Of a DNA stretch of 40,857 nucleotides, positions 24,393 to 33,477 are shown one piece after another. Source of the DNA: Prochlorococcus sp. AG-402-M23. GTDB taxonomy: Bacteria > Cyanobacteriota > Cyanobacteriia > PCC-6307 > Cyanobiaceae. The stretch covers positions 1 through 40,857 of the forward strand of contig QCIR01000011.1 in NCBI GenBank assembly GCA_003216575.1, in the 5' to 3' direction. The notes under the pieces are model-generated. The model searched no databases and was not told where the DNA came from. It saw only the letters and a program-made list of their open reading frames with translations. Made by a program: the position numbers and the translations under genes. Position 1 is the first letter of the stretch. The number at the start of each line of letters is the position of its first letter.

Positions 24393-25029
24393 TATTACCG
24401 AGCCTTTTGCTTTCTTTTAGGATCCAGTTATGTTTTTTATTCATGATTGTATTTAAGTTTCTTAATTCAGATGAAACCCAGCAATAATCTCCTCCTAAAA
24501 GATGAGGCGTGATGGTGATTTGTAATTCATCTATTAGATCCTCTAAAAGAAAAGCTGAAATAAGATTTGCGCCTCCTAGTAATACAATTTTTGCAATGCC
24601 TTTCTGATATAAATCATCAAGAGAATCACGCCAAGTGATTTTAAAATTTATTTTTTTATCGAATCCATTAGGAAGCATAATCTCATTGTTCTTATCTTGC
24701 TTTTGGATCAACCATTTTTGAAGAGGTTGTTTAAAAAACAGCCAATTGACTGGAAAATCTATTTGATTGCTTGCTATAAGAGCAATTGGCTGTTTATTCT
24801 TTCCTTTTAAAGTTCTTTGTTTTAATAATTTTTTATTTTTAATGATACAAATTGATTGATGATCTCTCAACGTTTGCCCTCCCATTAAAATCCCATCTGA
24901 CCAAGCAAGTGATTCTTCTAAAACTAAACGATCACCAGATTGACCTAATTGAGTTTTTCCTCCTTCTGGGTATGCGATACGTCCGTCAATACTAGAAGCT
25001 AAAACTAATTTAACCCATTTTTTCTTCAA
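24352..25029 (-). CDS. RibD C-terminal-type (dihydrofolate reductase fold) reductase
   Basis: 225 residues. The frame starts at TTG (25029), directly after the stop of the PTPS gene. KLVLASSIDGRIA at the start, DGILMGGQTLRDH and KIVLLGGANLISAFLLEDLIDELQITITPHLLGG match the stand-alone RibD-C/HTP reductase family. No deaminase domain is present. Members reduce a ribosylamino-pyrimidine for riboflavin or act on other pterin-like substrates. Because it abuts the tandem PTPS gene with zero spacing, a pterin reductase role is an open possibility (inference). Confidence 0.82.
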   Translation of the reverse strand: MKKKWVKLVLASSIDGRIAYPEGGKTQLGQSGDRLVLEESLAWSDGILMGGQTLRDHQSICIIKNKKLLKQRTLKGKNKQPIALIASNQIDFPVNWLFFKQPLQKWLIQKQDKNNEIMLPNGFDKKINFKITWRDSLDDLYQKGIAKIVLLGGANLISAFLLEDLIDELQITITPHLLGGDYCWVSSELRNLNTIMNKKHNWILKESKRLGNNELLIRYFRNNLS

Positions 25030-25956
25030 TTATCTCAGCAAACCAACCTGATTCTTGGAGTCTTTAGTATCGATCTTTGATTCAGGTACGTTTGCATAAA
25101 CTTCAGCTGCATTATTTGGACTCTCCTGTAGTTTGACCTTATATAAATTTGCTCCAATCGCATTAATTGGATTAGTTAATTTATCTGAAATATGTAATGC
25201 AATATTTTCAGCTGTAGGTACACAATTTGCAAAATAAGGAATATCTTTATTTAAAAAGGTATGATCAAAAGGCTCTACAACTAAATCATTAATTAAACTA
25301 TTTAATGCAGATAAATCGCATATCATTCCAGTTCTAGGATTAATCTTTCCTTTGACAGTTATATCTATCAAGTAATTGTGACCATGTCCATTAGGTCGAG
25401 CACATTTCCCGAATATTTTTTCGTTTTCGGTTTGAGGCAGGTCTTCTCTCGCTAAGCGATGAGCGGCGGAAAAGTGAGTTTGAACTGTTAAATAAGCATC
25501 CATAGCATTTCCTTGATAGTCAGCCCAGAGTTTTGGGTTTTCGAAAAGACGAAGAGATTTTAGTGGTAAGTGAGATTTAAGGCGCTCCCATATAATACGA
25601 ACTAAACTTTCAGTTGTGGGCAGGCAACCTTCGGGTTTAGAAAGGTCAAACTCTGGCCATGTGTCATTTAAAAAACGAAAGTCAAGCTGACTTGTTACTT
25701 CGTTTTTTATGGCGTGTTTTACATCTGAAAGGTTTAAGACCATGCCATATTTATTAAGTTCTCCTTCCATGGTTACGATTAACTCGTAATTATGACCGTG
25801 GCCAGGAGTAATTGAGCATGAGCCAAAGAAAGCTGAATTATCATCATCAGATAATTCAGGAAGCCGATAAAGGTGACTTGCGCTAAAGCAGGCTCTCCTT
25901 GTGATTACACAGCTTCTCCCCTCTCCGTGGGAAAAATTAGATGTGATTGCTTCCAT
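25030..25956 (-). CDS. Tandem 6-pyruvoyl-tetrahydropterin synthase/QueD-like fusion
   Basis: 308 residues with two PTPS domains in one chain. Domain 1 (about 15-150) has H28, C47 and the zinc pair H53/H55 (PGHGHNY). Domain 2 (about 155-290) has H166, C185 and H191/H193 (NGHGHNY). Domain 2 keeps the catalytic Asp-His (D231-H232, FDHTFLN). In domain 1 the same place reads LDFRFLN, so His is replaced by Phe93. Single-domain relatives make 6-pyruvoyl-tetrahydropterin or 6-carboxy-tetrahydropterin (queuosine path). ATG start; the RibD-C-like reductase follows directly. Confidence 0.88.
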   Translation of the reverse strand: MEAITSNFSHGEGRSCVITRRACFSASHLYRLPELSDDDNSAFFGSCSITPGHGHNYELIVTMEGELNKYGMVLNLSDVKHAIKNEVTSQLDFRFLNDTWPEFDLSKPEGCLPTTESLVRIIWERLKSHLPLKSLRLFENPKLWADYQGNAMDAYLTVQTHFSAAHRLAREDLPQTENEKIFGKCARPNGHGHNYLIDITVKGKINPRTGMICDLSALNSLINDLVVEPFDHTFLNKDIPYFANCVPTAENIALHISDKLTNPINAIGANLYKVKLQESPNNAAEVYANVPESKIDTKDSKNQVGLLR

Positions 25957-26008
25957 AAATTTTTCACATCAAAACACATCTTAATAACTTTTAGTTACTT
26001 CTGTCTTT

Positions 26009-26605
26009 ATGGCCGTCCAATCAACCCCTAAAACTCTTAAAGAAAAGTTAGGTGGTCGAAATATATTTTTGATAGGAATGATGGGTTCTGGCAAAAGTCA
26101 AACGGGACCAGTTCTAGCCAAAATGATCAATTATGCTTTTGTTGATACTGATGATGTACTAGAAAAAGCTTCTAAACAATCTATTGCATCTATTTTTGAA
26201 AAAGATGGTGAAAAAGTCTTTAGGGATGTTGAAAAAAAAGTTTTAAAAGAAATTAGTCAACATCATTCTCTTGTTATTGCTACTGGAGGGGGTTTAGTTA
26301 CCTTGCCTGAAAACTGGGGCATTCTTCATCAAGGAATAGTTATTTGGTTAGATCTTGATTTGAAACGTTCGATTAACCGATTAGAAAGTGATAAAAAGAA
26401 ACGCCCTTTACTAATTGGCGATGATTTAGCTGAAAATTTTAGTCAGATTTATGAAAGTAGAAAACCAATATATTTAGAGTCAGATTTAAGAATAGAAGTT
26501 GAGGATCAATCTCCATATGAGGTCGCAACTATGATTGCTGAACGTTTACCAAGTATCCTTATTGACCCGGAGACTCAAGCCGAACGGCATACCACTGAAT
26601 TGTAA
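26009..26605 (+). CDS. aroK: Shikimate kinase
   Basis: 198 residues. The P-loop GMMGSGKS is at 23-30, followed by FVDTDDVLEK (the D-x-D that binds shikimate and Mg2+), GEKVFRDVE with the shikimate-binding Arg, ATGGGLV, and KKRPLL in the lid. It phosphorylates shikimate in the chorismate pathway. The first 15 residues precede the fold. ATG start at 26009. The last 47 bases overlap the 3' end of the opposite-strand CRR7-like gene. Confidence 0.94.
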   Translation: MAVQSTPKTLKEKLGGRNIFLIGMMGSGKSQTGPVLAKMINYAFVDTDDVLEKASKQSIASIFEKDGEKVFRDVEKKVLKEISQHHSLVIATGGGLVTLPENWGILHQGIVIWLDLDLKRSINRLESDKKKRPLLIGDDLAENFSQIYESRKPIYLESDLRIEVEDQSPYEVATMIAERLPSILIDPETQAERHTTEL

Positions 26606-26822
26606 AACCTGTTTTGATTTCTAGGTCGCAAGCTGTATCAAGCAAATGTTGAGCAGCTTCTTCTATTGAAGACTTACATGCAAGATCTAATGGTAATGAA
26701 TCGAATTTATTTAACCAAGATTGAAGCCATAAAAGAGTTTGTTCTTTATCCAGGAATTGTTCACTTTCACCAGGAACCAAAACAACATAATTATCCATTT
26801 CTCTAATTAGCGGATCAGACAT
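26559..26822 (-). CDS. CRR7-like (chlororespiratory reduction 7) small protein
   Basis: 87 residues, soluble. DNYVVLVPGESEQFLDKEQTLLWL, SSIEEAAQHLLDTACDLEI and the C-terminal QWYAVRLE follow the cyanobacterial and plant CRR7 family; in plants CRR7 is needed for NDH-1 complex accumulation. The ATG at 26822 overlaps the ATG of the divergent gene at 26821; a second ATG at codon 9 (26798) would give 79 residues starting MDNYVVLVPG and may be the real start. Its 3' end overlaps aroK by 47 bases. Confidence 0.72.
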   Translation of the reverse strand: MSDPLIREMDNYVVLVPGESEQFLDKEQTLLWLQSWLNKFDSLPLDLACKSSIEEAAQHLLDTACDLEIKTGFTIQWYAVRLESPGQ

Positions 26823-27552
26823 GAGACAGAAATTTTTCTTTTTTTTGATTTCTATTTTAATTATTTTTACTTACACAGACCCTGCGCTTGCTAAAACTAT
26901 TCTTGAAATAAATAATTTTCAACCATCTAAGCTGTATGAACGCAAATTAATCTGGCCTGATTGGCGCTTTCCTTCTGCTCTTAAGCGCCCAGGAATCAAA
27001 GATGATTTGATTTATCCTGATTGGTTTGAAGGCGGATGGGATGTTACTAGTGAGATAGAAAGTGCTCAGAATCAAGAATCTATTATTCACTCAGCTAAAT
27101 TTGTTCGCAATACCTCTGGTAATTTAATTGCTGACCGTGAATATAACACTAAGTCTTATGCTTTAAGCACAAAGACTGGTGGTTTTTTATCAGTAAAGAA
27201 TGATCCTAAATCTCCTAATCGTCAGTTTGCTAAATTAACTGAAGATAGGTATTTAGAGACAAAAATTATAGGAAGACTCCAAGAAAAAATAGATAATAAT
27301 ATTTTTATGACTGATGAATTAATTTTGCAAATTTTGCATACACCAGAATTGAGCAGGGTTAGCCAGGTCGAAACATTAACTGAGTTTAAGAAATGTAGAC
27401 CTAACCAAAATAATGAGATACATCTAAACGATTTTAACATTTGTGGAGAACAATTCCAGGCAATTTACAATCAACCTGGGCAAAATTTTATTTCTTTGCC
27501 GATTAAAACCGAGAAATTTAAATTAATACTTAGAAAGAATAATTATGATTAG
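26821..27552 (+). CDS. DUF6816-like secreted or thylakoid-lumen protein
   Basis: 243 residues. A strong signal peptide (KFFFFLISILIIFTY then DPALA, cleavage about residue 24) directs it across the membrane. The mature part has LIWPDWRFPS, DDLIYPDWFEGGWDV and EFKKCRPN, blocks I recall from a cyanobacterial/plastid lumenal family (DUF6816). The function is unknown. Its ATG shares bases with the divergent CRR7-like ATG. The 3' end overlaps the GST gene by 23 bases, tail to tail. Confidence 0.68.
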   Translation: MRQKFFFFLISILIIFTYTDPALAKTILEINNFQPSKLYERKLIWPDWRFPSALKRPGIKDDLIYPDWFEGGWDVTSEIESAQNQESIIHSAKFVRNTSGNLIADREYNTKSYALSTKTGGFLSVKNDPKSPNRQFAKLTEDRYLETKIIGRLQEKIDNNIFMTDELILQILHTPELSRVSQVETLTEFKKCRPNQNNEIHLNDFNICGEQFQAIYNQPGQNFISLPIKTEKFKLILRKNNYD

Positions 27553-28258
27553 TTGTTGTTAATTCATCTTCAATTAAGTCTCTCCAATTAAAAAGATTTT
27601 GAAGATTTGGATCATTTATATATAAAGAGCAGCCTTTGCCTTTTAGACTTTCTCCAGATGAATTTGGAAATTTGAGTAGTGATAAGTGTGATGCTACAGA
27701 TATATCAGCAATAGAAAGCCTGTCTCCAATAAGAAAGTTTTCTTGATGAATTAAATTTGATAGATATTCTAGATTTTGTTTTAGAGATTCTTTCTCTTTC
27801 TGGTTTATTAATCTAGAAATCTGACTAGTAATCTTTGTAGGCATATTAAGAAGAAGTTTTTTCATGGAATCCGAAATTTCGTTGTCGAAAAAAGAGGAAA
27901 TCAATATTGGATTCTGCGTAAGCTCTTCCAAAAAGACAATTTTTATAGATTTTGCCAAAGTTGTATCTGCCCAATTCTCAATTATTTGGGCTTGAGAAGC
28001 TTCCTTTAGACCCTCTGGAATTAATTTTGGTTCTATTTCAATTTTCTCTAAGTGTCGTATTATTGAACTTGAGTCATGGATTGTTGTTTCCTTATCGAAA
28101 AGCACGGGTAACTTTTTTTGTCCTGTTTTTTGAAAGATATCTATTTGCCCTATGGCTGGAGTTATCTCAATGGTTCGATATTCAAGCTTTTTTGCAGCCA
28201 AAGCCATTCTTACTTTCAAGCAATAAGGTGAGTGCCTAAATTGATGAAGTTCCAACAT
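27530..28258 (-). CDS. Glutathione S-transferase family protein
   Basis: 242 residues from the ATG at 28258, chosen because AAGGA lies eight bases before it; a TTG at 28273 would include that site in the frame. The N-terminal thioredoxin-like domain has FRHSPYCLKVRMALAAKKLEY and DSSSIIRHLE (glutathione-binding Ser). An all-helical C-terminal domain follows with LIGDRLSIADISVASHL. The SPYC motif suggests a Cys-type (omega or beta-like) enzyme. Substrate unknown. Confidence 0.87.
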   Translation of the reverse strand: MLELHQFRHSPYCLKVRMALAAKKLEYRTIEITPAIGQIDIFQKTGQKKLPVLFDKETTIHDSSSIIRHLEKIEIEPKLIPEGLKEASQAQIIENWADTTLAKSIKIVFLEELTQNPILISSFFDNEISDSMKKLLLNMPTKITSQISRLINQKEKESLKQNLEYLSNLIHQENFLIGDRLSIADISVASHLSLLKFPNSSGESLKGKGCSLYINDPNLQNLFNWRDLIEDELTTTNHNYSF

Positions 28259-28318
28259 TTTATTTTCCTTCAAATGGTTAGCAGAGTAGCTATTAATTCA
28301 GTCTTTTGGTGGTGAAAA

Positions 28319-28525
28319 ATGGGTGAGTTTTTTTCTAATGTTTCTAGATATCCCAAATATCTCATCACAATAGTTTTGGGGGTTTTTACTGCGGCAATTT
28401 CTCCATTAATTAAACGAGGTAGTAATCCGATCACAGCGATTGCTCTTGTTGGGGCGTTTTTAAGTGGACTTCTGACAATAATTTTCTTATTAAAGGCTAT
28501 GGCTTTCCCTGTACCAATTACTTAG
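28319..28525 (+). CDS. DUF751-family (Ycf33-like) small membrane protein
   Basis: 68 residues with two hydrophobic helices ([17 protein letters not shown] and [20 protein letters not shown]) after [11 protein letters not shown], the start typical of DUF751. The function is unknown. ATG start. The stop is two bases before rbfA, so it is co-transcribed with that gene. Confidence 0.82.
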   Translation: MGEFFSNVSRYPKYLITIVLGVFTAAISPLIKRGSNPITAIALVGAFLSGLLTIIFLLKAMAFPVPIT

Positions 28526-28527
28526 AT

Positions 28528-28917
28528 ATGGCTAATTCAAGAAGAGTAGAAAAATTAGCAGCTTTACTCAAAAGAGAAGTTAGTGAAATTTTAGTTAATG
28601 GGGTTAGAGATGAAAGAATTCATCAGGCTATGATTACTATTACCTCTGTTGAGGTCTCAGGTGACTTACAGCATGCAAAAATTTTTGTAAGTCTTTTTGG
28701 TGAAGAGAAAAAAAAAGCTGCAGTGCTAGTTGGTTTAGAGGAAGCAAAGAGATTTATTCGTGCTGAGCTTGCTCGAAGGCTTCAAATGAGACGATCTCCT
28801 GAGCTTGTTTTTAAGATTGATAAAGGTATGACAAAAGGTCCTGCAGTCTTAGATCTTCTTAATTCACTAGAACTTGAACGTAAAAGTAAAGATATAAGTA
28901 AAGACTTAATAGATTAA
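28528..28917 (+). CDS. rbfA: Ribosome-binding factor A
   Basis: 129 residues. The KH-like RbfA fold is seen in [34 protein letters not shown] and [16 protein letters not shown]. It binds the 30S subunit during late 16S rRNA maturation. ATG start, two bases after the DUF751 gene and 12 bases before nagZ, forming a tight plus-strand group DUF751-rbfA-nagZ-hemD. Confidence 0.95.
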   Translation: MANSRRVEKLAALLKREVSEILVNGVRDERIHQAMITITSVEVSGDLQHAKIFVSLFGEEKKKAAVLVGLEEAKRFIRAELARRLQMRRSPELVFKIDKGMTKGPAVLDLLNSLELERKSKDISKDLID

Positions 28918-28929
28918 TCAATATTTTTG

Positions 28930-30564
28930 ATGAAAAAATCTGACCTTAGAAGAGAAGTTGCTGAATTATTTATAGTTAGAGCAAGTGGATTTAATCTTGA
29001 TTCCCAACGTTTATATCCTAACTTAGAAGCATCTAATTCAAATCTGAAGAGACTTTTAGAAGAAGGTGTTGGTGGAGTTATTTTTTTAGGAGGAACTGTA
29101 AAAGAATTAGAAATTCGTTGCAATGTCTTAAAAAAATGGTCTGGTAAACCTCTTCTCTTATGCGCTGACATTGAAGAAGGTGTTGGTCAAAGATTTTATG
29201 GAGGAACAAAGTTTATTCCTCCAATGGGGATCGCTCAGATTTATAAAGAAGATCATAATTTAGCAATCTCTATTTCTGAGGAAATCGGTTATTTTACTGC
29301 TAAAGAAGCAAAACATATTGGTTTAAATTGGTTATTAGCACCAGTTTGTGATATCAATAACAATTCAAAGAACCCGGTTATAAATCTAAGAGCTTGGGGA
29401 GAAGACCCTGAAACAGTAAAAAGTTTAACTTGTGCTTTTCTTAGGGGTGTTGCTAGATCAAAAATGCTGACTTGTGCGAAACATTTTCCTGGGCATGGAA
29501 ATTGCGAAGTTGACTCTCACTTGGATTTGCCAGAAATACAGAATGAGCTAACTAAATTAGAGAAATTTGAGCTTATTCCATTTGAATCTTTAATCAATCA
29601 AGGAGTAAATAGTATCATGATCGGACATTTACTTTTGTCAAAGATTGATCCTGTTTATCCTGCAACACTTTCAAAAAGAGTGGTTACTGATTTGTTACGT
29701 GTCAAATTAAAATACGATGGTTTAGTTGTCAGCGATGCTTTAGTTATGAATGCAATATCTAAGAAATATAGTAGTGGTGTTGCTGCAGTCAAGGCATTTG
29801 ATGCAGGAATTGATTTGATTATGATGCCTAAAGATATTGATGAGGCAATTGATTCTCTTACTGATGCTTTTTATTCAGAAAAAATTTCTTTAGAAAGGTT
29901 ACATATTTCTAGAGAAAGAAGAAAAAAACAACTTGATTTAATTAGTAATGAAAATGATTTAGAAAAAGAAGAAATGAGGAATGATGATATTAAAAATAAA
30001 TTTTTATTGGATGCTTCTATATTTAGTAATTCTATTATAAAAAATTCAATTTTTGTCAGAAATGAAAGTACTATAAAAGCTGAAATTAATGATATTAATC
30101 TTATCCAAATTGATAGTTTTGATCAAATAACTAATAAATTTTTTCCTGCATTAGATTTACCTAAGGCAGTAGGATTTAAAAATTTAATTCTACATCCACT
30201 TGGTATCAGTCCATGGGGAAAAACTAATAAAAGATTTTTAGAATCAGAGGTATTTGGTAATAGTAAAATTCTGGTTCAGCTTTTTGTAAGAGGTAAACCA
30301 TTTATTGGATTAGATTATCATAATGATCATTGGATAGATGCTATAAAAAATTTAGAAATTGAGGAAAGATTATCAGGAATTATTATATATGGATGTCCAT
30401 ATTTGTATAATAAAATCAAGAACACTATTCCTGATTCTATTCCTTTAGCTTATAGTCCTAGTCAAATAGAGGAAGCACAAAATCAAATTTTAACTCGTAT
30501 GTTGCAATCCAAAATAGTTCAAAAGGAAATTGATAAAACATCAAGTAAAGAATTTACTGATTGA
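28930..30564 (+). CDS. nagZ: Beta-N-acetylglucosaminidase, GH3 family (NagZ-like) with C-terminal extension
   Basis: 544 residues from the ATG at 28930 (a TTG just before it is also in frame). The GH3 barrel covers about 1-340. The NagZ-specific loop KHFPGHG is at 184-190 with DSH at 195-197, supplying the His acid/base dyad, and the nucleophile is D269 (VVSDALVM). It should remove GlcNAc from muropeptides. A further 200 residues follow, with LIQIDSFDQ and LSGIIIYGCPY; the standard single-domain NagZ is about 340. The extension may be an alpha/beta GH3 C-domain. anmK is elsewhere in the window. Confidence 0.87.
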   Translation: MKKSDLRREVAELFIVRASGFNLDSQRLYPNLEASNSNLKRLLEEGVGGVIFLGGTVKELEIRCNVLKKWSGKPLLLCADIEEGVGQRFYGGTKFIPPMGIAQIYKEDHNLAISISEEIGYFTAKEAKHIGLNWLLAPVCDINNNSKNPVINLRAWGEDPETVKSLTCAFLRGVARSKMLTCAKHFPGHGNCEVDSHLDLPEIQNELTKLEKFELIPFESLINQGVNSIMIGHLLLSKIDPVYPATLSKRVVTDLLRVKLKYDGLVVSDALVMNAISKKYSSGVAAVKAFDAGIDLIMMPKDIDEAIDSLTDAFYSEKISLERLHISRERRKKQLDLISNENDLEKEEMRNDDIKNKFLLDASIFSNSIIKNSIFVRNESTIKAEINDINLIQIDSFDQITNKFFPALDLPKAVGFKNLILHPLGISPWGKTNKRFLESEVFGNSKILVQLFVRGKPFIGLDYHNDHWIDAIKNLEIEERLSGIIIYGCPYLYNKIKNTIPDSIPLAYSPSQIEEAQNQILTRMLQSKIVQKEIDKTSSKEFTD

Positions 30565-30664
30565 AAATTGCTTGATCGAGAATTTAGTATTCAAGAAAAA
30601 CCTTGTCATTGTTTATATAACTGCATAGTTATTCTTTAGAATTCCTAGAAAGAAGCATACTGAA

Positions 30665-31450
30665 ATGGCTTTAACCGAAAAGAAGATAATTATTACTCGT
30701 GCTCAAGAACAAACTTCAGAGGCTCGTGAAATCTTTCGACAAAATGGAGCTGAGGTATTTGATCTTCCTTCATTAGTTATTGGACCTCCAGATGACTGGG
30801 CTCCTTTAGATGATGCCTTAAAGGAAATTAATGCATTTGATTGGATCATCTTTTCTAGCGCAAATGGTGTGAGAAATGTTGAAGATAGACTAAAAGAAAC
30901 AGGCTTATCTTTGTCGAAAATTTCTAAGACTATTCAAATTGCCGCTGTTGGAAGAAAAACAGCTTCTTTGTTATCAGATATGGATGCAAAGATTAGTTTT
31001 GTTCCTCCTAGCTTTGTTGCAGATAGCTTGCTTGAATATTTCCCTCAGAATCCAAAAGGTTTAAAACTATTTATTCCCAGAGTACAAACTGGAGGCAGAT
31101 CAATATTATCTGACTCTTTTAAATTAAAAGGAGCAGAGGTTACTGAAGTAGCTGCTTATGAATCTTCTTGTCCTATAGATATACCTCAAAATACTATAGA
31201 TGCTTTGAATAAAGGGGACATAGACATTATTGCTTTTACTAGTGGTAAAACAGTAATAAATACTGTCAGCTTATTTGAAAAATATTTTGGTAAAAATTGG
31301 TACAAATTAATTGAAAAGATTAAACTTGTTTCGATTGGACCTCAAACAACTATTAGCTGTAAAAACCTTATTAGAAATCCTGATAAAGAGGCTTCCCCGC
31401 ATGATCTAGAAGGATTATTAAAAGCTTGTCTGGAACTCACTTTTAATTAA
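30665..31450 (+). CDS. hemD: Uroporphyrinogen-III synthase
   Basis: 261 residues. The two-lobed HemD fold is seen in IIITRAQEQTSEAREIFRQ, DWIIFSSANGVRNVEDRL, IAAVGRKTASLL and DIIAFTSGKTVINTVSLF. It closes the tetrapyrrole ring ahead of heme and chlorophyll. ATG start, 100 bases after nagZ. The stop lies two bases from the stop of the convergent SRPBCC gene. Confidence 0.92.
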   Translation: MALTEKKIIITRAQEQTSEAREIFRQNGAEVFDLPSLVIGPPDDWAPLDDALKEINAFDWIIFSSANGVRNVEDRLKETGLSLSKISKTIQIAAVGRKTASLLSDMDAKISFVPPSFVADSLLEYFPQNPKGLKLFIPRVQTGGRSILSDSFKLKGAEVTEVAAYESSCPIDIPQNTIDALNKGDIDIIAFTSGKTVINTVSLFEKYFGKNWYKLIEKIKLVSIGPQTTISCKNLIRNPDKEASPHDLEGLLKACLELTFN

Positions 31451-31452
31451 AT

Positions 31453-31905
31453 TTATGCTGATTTTTCGACGAGTTCTTTAAATGCATCAAGATTATTTTG
31501 TAATTCTTTCGTGACCATTCCTCCAAGAATATTTGCTTTCATTAGATTTGCTAAAACTTGAGGTAATTCATAAGATATTTTTAATTTAACCACAGTTTTA
31601 GCGCTCTCTTCATTATAAAACCTTACTGAACCTTTAGTAGGTAAACCACCAACTGATTGCCATTCCAATTTCTCTGCTTCTACTCTTTCAGTGATTTGAG
31701 CTCTCCACTTAAAACGAAAGCCATTAGCTGCAAGTGTCCACTCTGTTAAATCAGGTAGTGTCGAGGTTTTTTCGTCGACTGTCTTAACCGACTCAATCCA
31801 AGTCATCCACAAAGGCATTGAATCTAAATCACTCCAAAACTTCCAGACAAGTTCAACTGGAGCATGAATTTCACTTATCACTGTGTGATCAAGCCACTTT
31901 CCCAT
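31453..31905 (-). CDS. SRPBCC (polyketide cyclase/START-like) protein
   Basis: 150 residues. The family pattern is VISEIHAPVELVWKFWSDLDSMPLWMTWIESV then EWTLAANGFRFKWRAQI and a long C-terminal helix (MVTKELQNNLDAFKEL). Such folds bind hydrophobic ligands. It starts three bases after the zds stop on the same strand, so a role alongside carotenoid metabolism is likely but unproven. ATG start. Confidence 0.82.
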   Translation of the reverse strand: MGKWLDHTVISEIHAPVELVWKFWSDLDSMPLWMTWIESVKTVDEKTSTLPDLTEWTLAANGFRFKWRAQITERVEAEKLEWQSVGGLPTKGSVRFYNEESAKTVVKLKISYELPQVLANLMKANILGGMVTKELQNNLDAFKELVEKSA

Positions 31906-31908
31906 TTC

Positions 31909-33369
31909 TTAAGCAACCGAAGAATTTTTTGCTAATGAAACAGACTTTGAGAGCATTGCTGAAGCAGCAAGATGACCGCTCATTGTTGCCCCTTCCATAG
32001 AGTCAATGTAGTCCTGTTTTGTGTAACTGCCTGCTAAGAAGAAATTACTAAAAGAGGTTTTTTGATCTGGTCTATATGGCTCCATTCCAGGCGCCTCCCT
32101 GTAGAGAGAATGAGAAACTTTGACCACATTGCTCCATAAAAGCTTCAAGCCTCTTGAAGAAGGGAAAAGTGTCCTGACCTGTAAATCAGTATGTTTTACA
32201 ATTTCATCTGAGGATTTGGTGATCCAAGGATCTCCAGGGGTTAAAACACATTGAAGTAATGAGCCCTGACCATCTTTTTTATAGTCTTCTGGACTTGATA
32301 AAGCTAAATCTGCAAAACAACTAAAATCAGCATCGGCTGTGTATAACAAATTGTCTAAACCAGATGGACTTTTTAGGTTTCTTTGAGCTTGATCATTGTT
32401 GATCTCGGTTACCCAGCCATCGTATCTAAGTTGGACTGTCGCGACTGGTACAGCATCAAGCTTGAAAAGTGAGTCAAACTCTTTAAAACGTCTCCATGAT
32501 CTAGGAATTATTCTTTTAATACCAGATACATCACAAGCAGCTAAATATTTGTCTGCTTGAATTTTTTTTTCACCCTCTGGTGTTTGAAGAGTTAATCCAG
32601 TTACAGATGGTTGGTCGGAATCATCTGAATGAATTTCTTTAACAATATTTTCTAAGTGAAGTCTTCCGCCTCTTAGTTCAATGTAATCAAGTATTGGCTT
32701 GGTGAGCCATTTGTGGGGTGACCCCTTCAATAGGTTCAGTTTGGATGCCTCGGTTTTCGAAGCGAACATCATAAAGATGGTAAGCATGCATCTTGCAGAA
32801 ATCGCTTCGCAATCAATAAACCCCAGCGCATAGGCAATAGGATTCCACATTCTTTCGATACTATTTTGGCTTCCTCCATGGTTAAGAAACCATTCTTGGA
32901 AGCTTATAGAATCTAGTGATCTTATTGTCTTCATCGCACCCTCGTAGTCAACAAGTCCTCTTACTATCGGACTTGTTCCAAGAGCAAGAGCATTTCTTAA
33001 TTTGTCAATCCAATTTAATTGTGGTGTAGTAAAGAATGCTTTTAGACCATTAAAAGGAGCTCCTGCGAAAAATCGAAAATCAAGTGATTTAATGTCACCC
33101 CCCTTGTTAACAAAAAGGTGAGTGTGGTCTTTGGGTAAAAGATTTTCAAATGCCCCTACTTTTCTCATTAATGCAAAAAGATTGGCATAGTTGAAAAAGA
33201 ACACATGCAAACCCATCTCTATATGGTTGCCATCGGAATCTTCCCAGCTTCCAACTTTGCCTCCCATAAATGGTTTTGCCTCATATAGATCAACCTCATG
33301 TCCTTCATCAACAAGGTCAACTGCAGCAGTCAATCCTGCTAAACCTGCACCTATTATTGCGATTTTCAC
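31909..33369 (-). CDS. zds: Zeta-carotene desaturase (plant-type)
   Basis: 486 residues, GTG start at 33369. The FAD motif GAGLAG is at 7-12, then [34 protein letters not shown] and the C-terminal [23 protein letters not shown], all typical of the CrtP/CrtQ desaturase group. It converts zeta-carotene to lycopene isomers in the thylakoid membrane, feeding alpha- and beta-carotene synthesis. The SRPBCC gene follows directly. Phytoene desaturase is the only close alternative; the sequence start and neighbours favour zds. Confidence 0.9.
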   Translation of the reverse strand: MKIAIIGAGLAGLTAAVDLVDEGHEVDLYEAKPFMGGKVGSWEDSDGNHIEMGLHVFFFNYANLFALMRKVGAFENLLPKDHTHLFVNKGGDIKSLDFRFFAGAPFNGLKAFFTTPQLNWIDKLRNALALGTSPIVRGLVDYEGAMKTIRSLDSISFQEWFLNHGGSQNSIERMWNPIAYALGFIDCEAISARCMLTIFMMFASKTEASKLNLLKGSPHKWLTKPILDYIELRGGRLHLENIVKEIHSDDSDQPSVTGLTLQTPEGEKKIQADKYLAACDVSGIKRIIPRSWRRFKEFDSLFKLDAVPVATVQLRYDGWVTEINNDQAQRNLKSPSGLDNLLYTADADFSCFADLALSSPEDYKKDGQGSLLQCVLTPGDPWITKSSDEIVKHTDLQVRTLFPSSRGLKLLWSNVVKVSHSLYREAPGMEPYRPDQKTSFSNFFLAGSYTKQDYIDSMEGATMSGHLAASAMLSKSVSLAKNSSVA

Positions 33370-33440
33370 TCGTTTAATTAGATGGTTACAGTAACTCTAT
33401 GAACAAAAACTCTTTTTTGGCACTTTTAAAATCGAATATG

Positions 33441-33460
33441 ATTAATAGAGTGTTATTAAT
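33441..33460. promoter_or_regulatory. AT-rich inverted repeat in the zds/isc divergent promoter region
   Basis: ATTAATA (33441-33447) and TATTAAT (33454-33460) are a perfect 7-base inverted repeat with a six-base spacer, 18 bases before the Fe-S carrier start and 72 bases before zds on the other side. Low base complexity makes chance likely. Confidence 0.25.
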
Positions 33461-33477
33461 GTTTCAAAAAAACAACA

